This document shows positions 1-7,512 of a DNA stretch of 40,871 nt, piece after piece (within the stretch, counting starts at the first letter, position 1; the number at the start of each line of letters is the position of its first letter). The DNA comes from Acidobacteriota bacterium (GTDB lineage Bacteria > Acidobacteriota > Terriglobia > Bryobacterales > Bryobacteraceae). The notes under the pieces are model-generated. The model did not search any database. It worked only from the letters and a program-made list of their open reading frames with translations, and had not been told where the DNA came from. The DNA is taken from contig JAJYCN010000008.1 in NCBI GenBank assembly GCA_021778335.1, forward strand, positions 1 to 40,871, given 5' to 3'. The position numbers and the translations under genes were made by a program.

Positions 1-182
1 GCGCGGAGGTGCCGATGGCGGAGATGCTGAGTTACCAGAACGATCTGATTTCGATGACGCAGGGGCGGGCTTCGTTTCAGATGGAGTTCGGCCACTACGA
101 TTACGTGCCGCAGTTGCAGGCGGAGAAGGTGATCGCGGCGGCGAAGGCGGCGAAGACGGGGGTGGAGGAGGAGGAAGAGTAG
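1..182 (+). CDS. fusA: Elongation factor G, C-terminal end (5' part outside window)
   Basis: The reading frame entering the window encodes the end of EF-G domain V: '[20 protein letters not shown]', then an Ala/Lys-rich stretch and a tail of Glu residues, with a TAG stop at 180-182. EF-G is the cytoplasmic GTPase that drives translocation on the ribosome, and this motif is a standard part of its last domain. Only about 59 residues are visible, so it cannot be checked that the upstream gene is intact. The same segment occurs again at 2005-2184. This left copy is the better candidate for the end of the functional gene, because the right copy is cut off at its 5' side inside the window. Confidence 0.85.
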   Translation, partial: AEVPMAEMLSYQNDLISMTQGRASFQMEFGHYDYVPQLQAEKVIAAAKAAKTGVEEEEE

Positions 183-248
183 GGGGATTGGTGTCAGCGG
201 CTTGCCGGCTGATTGGGACGGCGCCGGGGGCGTGGATGGGTGCGGGGG
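1..248 (+). repeat. Direct repeat, left copy (fusA 3' end plus 66 nt)
   Basis: This stretch matches 2003-2249 with three substitutions and one single-base indel in about 248 positions, read by eye. It covers the last EF-G codons, the stop and 66 nt beyond it. Similarity ends abruptly after the shared TGCGGGGG (241-248 and 2242-2249). The left copy certainly continues out of the window. From the right copy, whose fusA similarity starts near 1885, the full repeat should be about 365 bp. Confidence 0.95.
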
Positions 249-282
249 TGTATACGCCCGGTACGCGCCCCAGACTCGTTCC

Positions 283-400
283 ATCACATAACCCGACTTC
301 GTGCGTTCTGATTTAACATGTTGAAAAGTAAGGCTAAGTTTGCTGTCCGGCCTGCTCTCCCGGACTCGAAAACCGTCCCGAATCACATAACGGTCACATA
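283..400 (+). repeat. Short direct repeats ATCACATAAC in the island flank
   Basis: The 10-mer ATCACATAAC occurs at 283-292 and 382-391, with a third partial copy TCACATA at 394-400. They lie between the left fusA repeat and the stop of the AlbA_2 gene. They could be remnants of a recombination site or protein-binding sites for the island, but could also be chance. No matching copy was seen at the other island edge near 1885. Confidence 0.35.
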
Positions 401-403
401 AGC

Positions 404-1867
404 CTAAGCCCAGAACGGCACGTAGCTGGCGTGCTTCCTGGAGGTATTCGTTGGGTCTCTGGGCTTCACGAGCCCCTCTTCGATCGTGTCTGCGATCACG
501 CGCGAAGCGGTGGCGTAATTCCTCTCCTCAATTCCAAGCCGCTTGCGCAAGGACGTGTTGGTCATCGCCTGGCGGGAAACGTATTGTAAGGCAGCATGCT
601 GGTAGCAGGCGCGAATTCGATCCTGCCGGTCCATCCCTCGCAATGGACGCCGTGCGTAGAGAATGGCGATCGTGTGATGCTCGGTCACGCGGAACTCTGG
701 CGCAGGCAACTGATAGAGTTCCGCTTGGAATATGACTTTGTCGATGCCGCTCCCGCGCTCTTCGCAGATCTTCGCGCGGCGCATGAACGCAGCCAGAGCC
801 TCGTTCCGCGAACGTGGCGGCTCGTCAATGAATCGCAGTGTATCGATGAGGGGTTTTCCAGGGTTTGTAATCTCGATGCGGTTCATGAAGACTTCTATCG
901 TGGGACCTGTGCCCCGTATGGAAAAGTCCTGGTGGATGATCGCGTTCGCCACCAGTTCGCGGACGGCGATCTCCGGGTAAGCCCGCGCCTCGCGGCGCAG
1001 CGCCTGACCGATTTCTTCGCTTCCCGGCAGTTGATCACTTATGTAGGAGATGAGACCCTCGAAACCGGCAGCATAGCCGCGCGACCCTTCCTGCTCCTTG
1101 ATGGTCTCCGTTCGGTCCTTGCCTTTGTAAACGATGACTCGGATGGCTTTCCGAGCTACGGCTTCAAAGTCCGCAAGTTTTCTGGCAAATAGAATCGCTC
1201 CGAGGTTCGTGACGTTCCAACGGTCGTCACCCAGTGACTGGGTCATGCATTCCTTTTCCAGGCGGCTCAGAATCGCAGCACGGGAGGAGGGAATATGCTG
1301 ATCCAGCATCTCGAAGAAAGCGGGATAGTCGAGCCGCGCGAGGACGTCCTCGCCAGCCAGTGCGCGCGCAGCCAGTTCCTTCTCGAACGTCGTCTGCGAT
1401 AATCGCGCCCAGAGAGCACGTTCCTTCTCCGGGTAATCCTTCAACTTCTTCTTGTAGCTGCCAACCCGGATGAAGGCGTGATCCTTCCAGCGGACCGGAG
1501 TATGACTACAAGGCTTGATGGAGAAGAGCACAACGGCCTTTGAGTCAACGCTAAACTCATCGATGCGAAAGTGCACGTCTGGATGAAGGTGCCGAGCCAG
1601 CCATGGTTCCAGGTCCTCGTTCCCGATCTTCCGTTGCCGGGGACGGAAGTCCGTCCCTACTACCCTGTGTGTGCCGCTCTCGACGCCCCAGACCAAATAT
1701 GCGGCATTTTCTTCGTGCAGCGTCGCGGCATTGGAAAGAGCGGAGAGATACTCGCCGATTTCCTCCGGCTCAGAATCGTTGTGCTTGAATTCGACCCATT
1801 CCGTCTCGTGAGGTAGCCGTACAAGCGAATTAAGAGTCTCAATCGACTGCGCTCGCACCATCGTCAC
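404..1867 (-). CDS. AlbA_2 domain / divergent-ATPase (RecG-like, COG2865 type) DNA-binding protein
   Basis: 487 residues. Residues about 22-65 carry the AlbA_2 (Schlafen-type) signature: 'EWVEFKHN' followed by a helix and 'AAYLVWGV'. Residues about 300-385 hold the conserved core of the HATPase-like domain in this family: '[15 protein letters not shown]', '[14 protein letters not shown]' and 'RGSGIDKV'. A probable winged helix follows at about 415-487. Such proteins are usually annotated as transcriptional regulators or ATP-binding proteins, their biochemical role is poorly known, and they occur often in mobile or defence regions. The start is GTG at 1867, with GAGGA about 10 nt upstream, so the gene's ribosome-binding site reaches almost to the fusA-fragment junction. 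It stands alone between two fusA-end copies and no integrase is visible. The family call is firm, the function is not. Confidence 0.85.
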   Translation of the reverse strand: MTMVRAQSIETLNSLVRLPHETEWVEFKHNDSEPEEIGEYLSALSNAATLHEENAAYLVWGVESGTHRVVGTDFRPRQRKIGNEDLEPWLARHLHPDVHFRIDEFSVDSKAVVLFSIKPCSHTPVRWKDHAFIRVGSYKKKLKDYPEKERALWARLSQTTFEKELAARALAGEDVLARLDYPAFFEMLDQHIPSSRAAILSRLEKECMTQSLGDDRWNVTNLGAILFARKLADFEAVARKAIRVIVYKGKDRTETIKEQEGSRGYAAGFEGLISYISDQLPGSEEIGQALRREARAYPEIAVRELVANAIIHQDFSIRGTGPTIEVFMNRIEITNPGKPLIDTLRFIDEPPRSRNEALAAFMRRAKICEERGSGIDKVIFQAELYQLPAPEFRVTEHHTIAILYARRPLRGMDRQDRIRACYQHAALQYVSRQAMTNTSLRKRLGIEERNYATASRVIADTIEEGLVKPRDPTNTSRKHASYVPFWA

Positions 1868-1887
1868 AATCCTATCCTCTTCTCGCG

Positions 1888-2184
1888 ATGAAGGTAGAAG
1901 TGCAGGCTCCGGTGGAGTACGCGGGCGACCTGATGGGCGACATGAACGGGCGGCGCGGGCGCATCACCGGGATGGACACGCGCGGGGGGACGCAGATTAT
2001 CCGCGCGGAGGTGCCGATGGCGGAGATGCTGAGTTACCAGAACGATCTGATTTCGATGACGCAGGGGCGGGCTTCGTTTCAGATGGAGTTCGGCCACTAC
2101 GATTACGTGCCGCAGTTGCAGGCCGAGAAGGTGATCGCGGCGGCGAAGGCGGCGAAGGCGGGGGTGGAGGAGGAGGAAGAGTAG
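1888..2184 (+). pseudogene. Truncated second copy of EF-G domain V (fusA 3' fragment)
   Basis: 98 codons beginning '[20 protein letters not shown]' and ending in the Glu-rich tail. This is the start of EF-G domain V through the C-terminus. Residues immediately upstream in frame (Y-P-L-L-A) do not resemble the usual E-P-I-M context of EF-G, so similarity begins within a few bases of 1885. A protein of one isolated domain V is unlikely to act in translocation and no ribosome-binding site precedes the ATG. It is best read as the displaced original 3' end, or a duplicated end, of fusA. Divergence from the left copy is very low, which points to a recent event or to selection by gene conversion. 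Confidence 0.85.
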
Positions 2185-2249
2185 GGGGATTGGTGTCAGC
2201 GGCTTGCCGCTGATTGGGACGGCGCCGGGGGCCTGGATGGGTGCGGGGG
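2003..2249 (+). repeat. Direct repeat, right copy (fusA 3' end plus flank)
   Basis: Partner of the repeat at 1-248, offset by 2002 bp. Its right part (2196-2249) also encodes the stop and last 17 codons of the HicB-like gene on the minus strand. The ancestral order was therefore probably fusA directly convergent with that gene. The left copy carries only the orphaned HicB tail. Confidence 0.95.
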
Positions 2250-2393
2250 CTCGAAGTAAAGTTCCAGGGCTTCGGCCAGGTTGGCCAAGGCTTCCTCTTC
2301 CGTCTCGCCTTGGCTGGCGACATCGACTTCGAGGCACTGGGAGACGTACCAGTTTCCTTCGCGCCAGACGGAAGCGGTGAACGGCCGTTTCAT
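2196..2393 (-). CDS. HicB-like (HicB_lk) antitoxin-type protein
   Basis: 65 residues. The core 'FTASVWREGNWYVSQCLEVD', then an Ala-Ser-Gln-Gly turn and 'ETEEEALANLAEALELYFE', is the typical small alpha/beta HicB fold with a Gly-Glu-Thr-x-x-Glu-Ala helix start. In complete HicAB modules this protein neutralises the HicA mRNA interferase. No HicA-like gene is adjacent and there is no C-terminal DNA-binding domain, so it is an orphan or works with another partner. The start ATG at 2393 was chosen because the family fold begins right after it. The Pro/Ser-rich tail (last 17 residues) lies inside the fusA-flank repeat. It follows the DUF433 gene on the same strand after 88 bp. Confidence 0.8.
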   Translation of the reverse strand: MKRPFTASVWREGNWYVSQCLEVDVASQGETEEEALANLAEALELYFEPPHPSRPPAPSQSAASR

Positions 2394-2481
2394 CCTAGTT
2401 AGTGCTCCATAGCGACAGCGGGCGTGGGCGGGAAGCGGTTTGAGATTTCTCGTCCTGGGATTCGATGCGGATTGTGTCGCT

Positions 2482-2745
2482 TTACTCCGCGGAAAGCGGT
2501 TGTGGGTTCGGAGATCGCCTGCGCCGGCCGAGTGAGGTGCGAGGCCGGGCGGCGTAGCGGAGGGCTTGTTGCAGGTCTCCGGTCTCGAGGTAGGGGTACT
2601 CGGCGAGGAGGGATTCGCGGTCCGGGAAAGCGGCAAGGAGTTCGAGGACGCGGCGGACGGTGATGCGCATGCCGCGGATGCAAGGCTTGCCGCCGCATTT
2701 GCCGGGTTCGACGGTGATGCGATCGAAGGGGTCGACCGTTGCCAT
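2482..2745 (-). CDS. DUF433 domain protein (probable antitoxin)
   Basis: 87 residues. 'DRITVEPGKCGGKPCIRGMR' followed by a short helical repeat ending 'LQQALRYAA' is the DUF433 signature, a small winged-helix-like family often found as the antitoxin partner of DUF5615 PIN-like toxins. No DUF5615 gene is seen here; the next gene on this strand is HicB-like. The basic, Pro-rich tail after residue 66 is outside the domain. The ATG at 2745 fits the family start. The heme A synthase gene ends 26 bp upstream on the same strand, so co-transcription is possible. The function is inferred only from family context. Confidence 0.8.
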   Translation of the reverse strand: MATVDPFDRITVEPGKCGGKPCIRGMRITVRRVLELLAAFPDRESLLAEYPYLETGDLQQALRYAARPRTSLGRRRRSPNPQPLSAE

Positions 2746-2771
2746 ATAGTCAGTGTAAAACGGCGCCGGGG

Positions 2772-3704
2772 TCAGGATTCGGCGGGGCGGAGGGCGGCGA
2801 GCGAGAGGAAGACGAGGGCGATCCAGAGGGCGCCGGCGAGGAGGAGGTGGAAGATCTGCATGGGGACGGGGGCGAGGAGGGCGACGTTGAGGGCGCCGGC
2901 GATGAGTTGGGCGATGGTGAGGAGGAGGACGGCGAGGGCGAGATTGGAGTGGAGTTTGGGGAGGTGGGCGCGGAGGACGCGGAGGGTCGAGAAGACGACG
3001 ATGGCGGCGCCGACGAGCGCGATGACGGGGTGGGCGAGGCGGAGGCGGAGCAGGAGGTTCGAAGTGGAGCTCAAGTCCTGATGCAGGCCGGCGGTTAAAG
3101 AGGTTGCGGGGAAGAGGGTGTCGCCTAAGGCGGCGATGGCCCCGCTGACGCAAACGATGAGAGCCGCGATGAGAGCGGCGGCGAGGGAGGCCGGGAGAGA
3201 ACGGCCGGAGCGCGCGGGTTGGGAGGCGAGCCAGGCGACGACGGCGAGCGAGGCGAGGAGGAGTTGGGTGTTGGTTAGGTGGGCGGCGAGATAGACGACG
3301 CGGCCGACGGAGACGTTTTTGGCGACGTAATCGAACAGGACGAGGCCTGCGCCGAGGAGGGCTTCGAGGAACAGGAAGCCGAGCGCCCAGAGAGTGGCGC
3401 GGCGGAGGACGTGGCCGGAAGGAAAGGCGCGGAAAGCCCAGACGACGAGCAGGACGACGGCGGCGAGCGAGGCGCCGCTCATGAGGCGGTGGGTGAACTC
3501 GATGATGGTTTGGACGGCGGCATCGCGGGGGACGACGACGCCGTTGCAGAGCGGCCAGTGGTTGCCGCAGCCGGCTCCGGAGCCGGTGGCGCGGACGACG
3601 GCGCCCCAGAGAACGACTAGCACGTTGTAGACGAGGACGGCGAAGGCGTAGCGGCGGAAAGCGGGCGATGCGGTGTTTCGCGCGGGGGCAAAGCGGGTAG
3701 CCAC
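2772..3704 (-). CDS. ctaA: Heme A synthase, COX15/CtaA family
   Basis: About 310 residues of an eight-helix membrane protein. Recognisable family motifs in order are 'LWGAVVRATGSGAGCG', 'CGNHWPLCNG', 'FTHRLMSG', 'AHLTNTQLLLA', 'LHQDLSS', 'LRLAHPV' and 'IFHLLLAG'. They contain the conserved His residues that bind heme in this family. It converts heme O to heme A for aa3-type cytochrome oxidases in the inner membrane. The start is uncertain: GTG at 3704 is used, and an in-frame TTG at 3713 is equally possible. Neither has a clear ribosome-binding site. It is divergent from the FAD oxidoreductase gene with about 60 bp between them. Confidence 0.88.
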   Translation of the reverse strand: MATRFAPARNTASPAFRRYAFAVLVYNVLVVLWGAVVRATGSGAGCGNHWPLCNGVVVPRDAAVQTIIEFTHRLMSGASLAAVVLLVVWAFRAFPSGHVLRRATLWALGFLFLEALLGAGLVLFDYVAKNVSVGRVVYLAAHLTNTQLLLASLAVVAWLASQPARSGRSLPASLAAALIAALIVCVSGAIAALGDTLFPATSLTAGLHQDLSSTSNLLLRLRLAHPVIALVGAAIVVFSTLRVLRAHLPKLHSNLALAVLLLTIAQLIAGALNVALLAPVPMQIFHLLLAGALWIALVFLSLAALRPAES

Positions 3705-3755
3705 GTTTTTCAATGTAGCGCGGCGGCGCGACGGCGGCTGGGAAACGGGCGGGGG

Positions 3756-3761
3756 TACAAT
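3756..3761 (+). promoter_or_regulatory. Candidate -10 element of a leaderless transcript
   Basis: TACAAT lies six bases before the GTG start at 3768, so a normal transcription start would fall on the start codon itself. No Shine-Dalgarno sequence is visible and no convincing -35 was found. This supports, but does not prove, a leaderless mRNA for the FAD oxidoreductase. Confidence 0.4.
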
Positions 3762-3767
3762 GCTCGC

Positions 3768-5348
3768 GTGGCCAAACAATACGACTGCATTGTGGTTGGG
3801 GGCGGGCATAACGGGCTGGTGACGGCGGCGTACCTGGCGGGCGCGGGGCGGAGCGTGCTGGTGCTGGAGCGGCGCGAACTGGTGGGCGGATGCTCGGTGA
3901 CGGAGGAGATTTGGCCGGGGTACCGGGTGTCGACGGCGGCGTATCTGAGCAGCCTGCTGCAGGACCGGATCGTGAAGGAACTGAAACTGGAAAAGCTGGG
4001 ATACCAGGTGGACGCGAAGGATCCGGCGTTCTTTTCGGTGTATCCGGATGGGCGGCACTTCTTCATGTGGCAGGACGAGGCGAAGACGCTGGGCGAGATC
4101 GCCAAGTTTTCGCGGCACGACGCGGACGTGTTTCCGGCGTATGAGGCGCATCTGGAGAAGCTGGCCACGGTGGTGGAGGGGCTGCTGCTGGAGGCGCCGC
4201 CGGAGTTTCCTCCGGCGGGAATCGGGGATTTTCTCGATTATCTGAAGCTGGCGGCGCGGCTGCGGAAGCTGGGCGCGAAAGAGATGACGGGGCTGGTGAA
4301 CATCTTCACCATGAGCGCGGCGGATTTTCTGGACCAGTGGTTCGAGTCGCCGCAGGTGAAGGTGACGCTGGCGACGGATGGGGTGATTGGGGCGAATGGG
4401 GGTCCGAGGTCGCCGGGGACGGCGTATATTCTGCTGCACCACGTGATGGGCGGGGTGGCGGGGCACCGGGGGTTGTGGGGATTCGCGCGCGGAGGGATGG
4501 GCGCGGTGTCGAATGCGATTGCGGAGGCGGCGCGGCGGCGGGGCGCGGAGATCCGGACGGGGGCGGGCGTGAAGAAGATCGTCGTGAAAGACGGCGCGGC
4601 GCGGGGCGTGGTGCTGGAGAACGGGGACGAGATAGCGGCGAAGGTGGTGGCAAGCAACCTGGACCCGAAGCGGACGTTATTGAACTTAGTCGGGGACTGC
4701 GAGTTAGAGCCGGAGTTTGCGCGGCGGATCCGGAATTACCGGTGCGAGGGGACGTCGGCGAAGATCAACCTGGCGCTGGACGGGCTGCCGGATTTCCGGG
4801 CGCTGCCGGGCGCGCCGGGGCCGCAGCACCGGGCGACGATGCATATCTGCCCGTCGATTGATTACGTGGAGCGGGCGTGGGACGACGCCAAGTATGGGCG
4901 GCCGTCGCAGGCGCCGATGCTCGAGATGACGGTGCCGACGATGTACGATGCGACGTTGGCGCCGGAGGGGCGGCACGTGATGGGAATTTTCCTGCAGTAT
5001 GCGCCGTACACGCTGCGGGAAGGGAATTGGGAGGAGTTGCGGGAGCCGTTTGGGGACCGGGTGCTGGACATTATTGAAGAGTACGCGCCGGGGTTCAAAG
5101 GGCACGTGGTTCACCGGCAGGTGCTGTCGCCCTACGACCTGGAGCAGCGGTTCGGAATCACGGGTGGGAACATTTTCCACGGGGAGATGAGCCTGGACCA
5201 GATGTTCTGCCTGCGGCCGGTGGCGGGGAGCGCGCGGTATGCGACGCCGGCGCGGGGGCTGTACTTATGCGGAAGCGGAGCGCACCCGGGCGGAGGGGTG
5301 ATGGGCGCGCCGGGTTATAACGCGGCGCGCGCCATCCTGAAGCATTAG
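3768..5348 (+). CDS. FAD-dependent oxidoreductase, phytoene desaturase / PYROXD2-like (COG1233)
   Basis: 526 residues. The N-terminal dinucleotide-binding motif is 'CIVVGGGHNGLVTAAYLAGA' at residues 7-26, followed by 'VLERRELVGGCSVTEE'. The C-terminus has the second FAD-contact region 'GLYLCGSGAHPGGGVMG' and 'GYNAARAIL'. This architecture matches COG1233 flavoproteins, which include carotenoid desaturases/isomerases and the PYROXD2 group. The length and the Gly-Gly-His-Asn-Gly motif fit the latter better. No other carotenoid gene is nearby, so a carotenoid role is not supported by context. The start is GTG at 3768. It converges with the serine hydrolase gene, with nine bases between the two stops and no obvious terminator. 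Confidence 0.88.
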   Translation: MAKQYDCIVVGGGHNGLVTAAYLAGAGRSVLVLERRELVGGCSVTEEIWPGYRVSTAAYLSSLLQDRIVKELKLEKLGYQVDAKDPAFFSVYPDGRHFFMWQDEAKTLGEIAKFSRHDADVFPAYEAHLEKLATVVEGLLLEAPPEFPPAGIGDFLDYLKLAARLRKLGAKEMTGLVNIFTMSAADFLDQWFESPQVKVTLATDGVIGANGGPRSPGTAYILLHHVMGGVAGHRGLWGFARGGMGAVSNAIAEAARRRGAEIRTGAGVKKIVVKDGAARGVVLENGDEIAAKVVASNLDPKRTLLNLVGDCELEPEFARRIRNYRCEGTSAKINLALDGLPDFRALPGAPGPQHRATMHICPSIDYVERAWDDAKYGRPSQAPMLEMTVPTMYDATLAPEGRHVMGIFLQYAPYTLREGNWEELREPFGDRVLDIIEEYAPGFKGHVVHRQVLSPYDLEQRFGITGGNIFHGEMSLDQMFCLRPVAGSARYATPARGLYLCGSGAHPGGGVMGAPGYNAARAILKH

Positions 5349-5357
5349 TTGGGTGAG

Positions 5358-7313
5358 TTACTGGGTAGTTACGGGGATAACTACTCCGGATTGGGTGGAC
5401 TGGCCGTTGTAAGTTATAACGACCGGCTGGTTGCCGGCGGAAACTCGCGGGACGGTGATGTTGACCTGGAAGAGGCCGGCGCCGATTAAGTAGACCGAGG
5501 TCGCCTGGGCGGGGATGCCGCCGATGGTTGCGGTGGGCGCGCCGGGAAGCGTTGAGTTTCCGTTGAGGATCTGGCCGGCGGCGGCGGGAGCGAAACCGCC
5601 TCCGTAGAAGGCAAGGACTTCGCCGGGCGTGGCGGGGCGCGTGCCGGGGGTGTCGGCGGTGACGCCGACGGTGGAGTAATCCGTGGTGTGTTGGGCGGCG
5701 GCCAGGGTGAGGCCGTTGGCAGCGTACGTGAAGAGGCCGGGCGCTGTGGCGGAGGCCTGGGCGGAGAAGGCGGTGTTCGACTGGCCGTTGTGCGTGACGA
5801 CGACTTGCGCGGAACCGGCGGCGAGACCGGCGGGAGCCTGGACATTCAGTTGGCCCGGGGAGACGTAGTAAACCGCGCAGGGGAGACTGTTAATGGTGAC
5901 GGTGGTGTTGTCGACGTACTGCGGGAGCTGGTTGCCGTTGAAATCGCTGGGATACCAGAGACGGGAATCGACGCTCAGGTTCTGGCCGTAAATAGTTACC
6001 CAGGAGCCGGAGACGATGGAGTTACCTCCGCCGACGCTTTGGACGACGGCATTTACTTTGGGAGTAACTAACGTGCTCGGGTAGTTCGGGAACTGGTCAA
6101 TGACCTTGTAGAGCGAACTATCAAGGACGGAGGAGATCTGGTTGACGTAGTCGGATTCGAAAGAGCCGCCTTCCTGGCCGGAGGTTGTGGTGGAGGTCTG
6201 GTTGGGGCGGGAGTTGAAGGCGACGGCCCAGGCGAAGCCGTTGTAGCGGCGGTAGATGTAAGTGGAGGCGCCGGAGAGCGAACCGTCCTTGTTCCAGTCC
6301 AGATTCGTTCCGTTGGGCACCATGGCGAAGCCGAGGCCGAAGAACGACGTGCCGTGGAAGGCGGAGGTTTCGGTCTGCATCTGCTGGAGCATGTTGGCGG
6401 AGATGAGCTTGGGGATGCCGTTGAGGAAGCGGCAGAGGTCGATTTCATCGACGACCCAGCCACCGGCGGCGGCGGCGACCACGAGGCCGTGCTGGGCGTA
6501 AGGAGCGGGGACGCAGGCGTTGACGTACGGGAAGAGGCTGGTCTCGCAGGACTGGCCGGGATAGGGATAGTAAGTGGACTCGGCGTTGGCGGGGTCGGAG
6601 GCGATGGAAGAGCCGAGATAGGCGCGGACGATGCCGAGGGGTTGGAGGACGTTCTTGCGGATGAAGTCTTCGTAGCGCACGCCGGAGACGTGTTCGATGA
6701 CGGCGCCGAGGACGACGTAGCCGACGTTGGAGTAGGCGTAGACGGTTCCGGGGTCGTGCTGGAGCGGGCGGGTCCACATATAACTGACGAACCAGTTGGC
6801 GCTGCCGGGGACCGGGGCGCCTTCGTGTTCGGCGATCTGGATGCTTTGGGAGACGGGGTCGCCGACGATGTTGCGGTCCCAGCCGCCGGTGTGGTTGAGA
6901 CAGTCGCGGATGGTGATGGAGGCGATGCGCGAATCTCCGATGTTGTTGGCGGAGGGCTGAAGGTCAGACAGGTAGCCGAAGGCGGGGTCGTCGAGTTTCA
7001 ACTTGCCCTGGCCGGCGAGTTCGAGGATGCCGATGGCGGTAAGGGTTTTGCTGACACTGGCCTGGCGGAATGGGGTGTCTGGCTGGACCTGCTGGTTAGA
7101 GGTTGAGTTGGCGTAGCCGTAGCCTCGGGCGTAGACGAGGCGGCCCTGGAGGGTGACGGCGAGGGCGGCGCCGGGGATGTCGTATTTGGCGAGCAGGCCT
7201 TGCATGACGGAGTCCACCGCGGGGAGGCCGGGCTGGCCGGTTGCGACCTGGGCGGAGAGGGGGCCCGGAAGGAGGACAATGAGAGTTAGCAAAAAATAAG
7301 GGCGGAACCGCAT
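5358..7313 (-). CDS. Exported serine hydrolase (beta-lactamase/PBP class C fold) with Solibacter-type C-terminal domain
   Basis: 651 residues from ATG 7313, chosen because it opens a good signal peptide (residues 1-22, ending L-S-A-Q). The serine-hydrolase domain (about 35-400) has the nucleophile motif S86-V-S-K89 and the second motif Y194-S-N196. The third motif of the family is less clear, with 'FHGTSFFGLGF' in about the right place. Residues about 420-648 form a two-part Ig-like/TIG-like tail with 'VTIYGQNLS', 'YYVSPGQLNVQAPAG', 'LAFYGGGFAP' and 'LFQVNITVP'. This is the acidobacterial 'Solibacter uncharacterized C-terminal domain' (TIGR03437) as recalled. Probable role: hydrolysis of a peptide or ester outside the cytoplasm, substrate unknown. 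The in-frame region upstream to 7547 lacks coding character. Confidence 0.88.
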   Translation of the reverse strand: MRFRPYFLLTLIVLLPGPLSAQVATGQPGLPAVDSVMQGLLAKYDIPGAALAVTLQGRLVYARGYGYANSTSNQQVQPDTPFRQASVSKTLTAIGILELAGQGKLKLDDPAFGYLSDLQPSANNIGDSRIASITIRDCLNHTGGWDRNIVGDPVSQSIQIAEHEGAPVPGSANWFVSYMWTRPLQHDPGTVYAYSNVGYVVLGAVIEHVSGVRYEDFIRKNVLQPLGIVRAYLGSSIASDPANAESTYYPYPGQSCETSLFPYVNACVPAPYAQHGLVVAAAAGGWVVDEIDLCRFLNGIPKLISANMLQQMQTETSAFHGTSFFGLGFAMVPNGTNLDWNKDGSLSGASTYIYRRYNGFAWAVAFNSRPNQTSTTTSGQEGGSFESDYVNQISSVLDSSLYKVIDQFPNYPSTLVTPKVNAVVQSVGGGNSIVSGSWVTIYGQNLSVDSRLWYPSDFNGNQLPQYVDNTTVTINSLPCAVYYVSPGQLNVQAPAGLAAGSAQVVVTHNGQSNTAFSAQASATAPGLFTYAANGLTLAAAQHTTDYSTVGVTADTPGTRPATPGEVLAFYGGGFAPAAAGQILNGNSTLPGAPTATIGGIPAQATSVYLIGAGLFQVNITVPRVSAGNQPVVITYNGQSTQSGVVIPVTTQ

Positions 7314-7512
7314 CCGGCCAATATAGCAACGGCGGCTGTATTTCCCTTTGCGGGGAGGTAACGTGCGAAAAAAAGTGAAGCGCTGTGGGTTGCGGCGACA
7401 TCCTGGAGGAGAGCGGGAGGCGAGGAGCGCGCCGGAGTGGCGCGCCGGAGTGGCCTTCCAGAGCGGGACACAGAATGGTAGATTATAGGACCAGAAGGAA
7501 ACGGAGGCGCCG

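Noticed and set aside
2196-2393. A complete HicAB toxin-antitoxin module
   Set aside because: No HicA-like frame with its dsRBD-type motif was found on either side.
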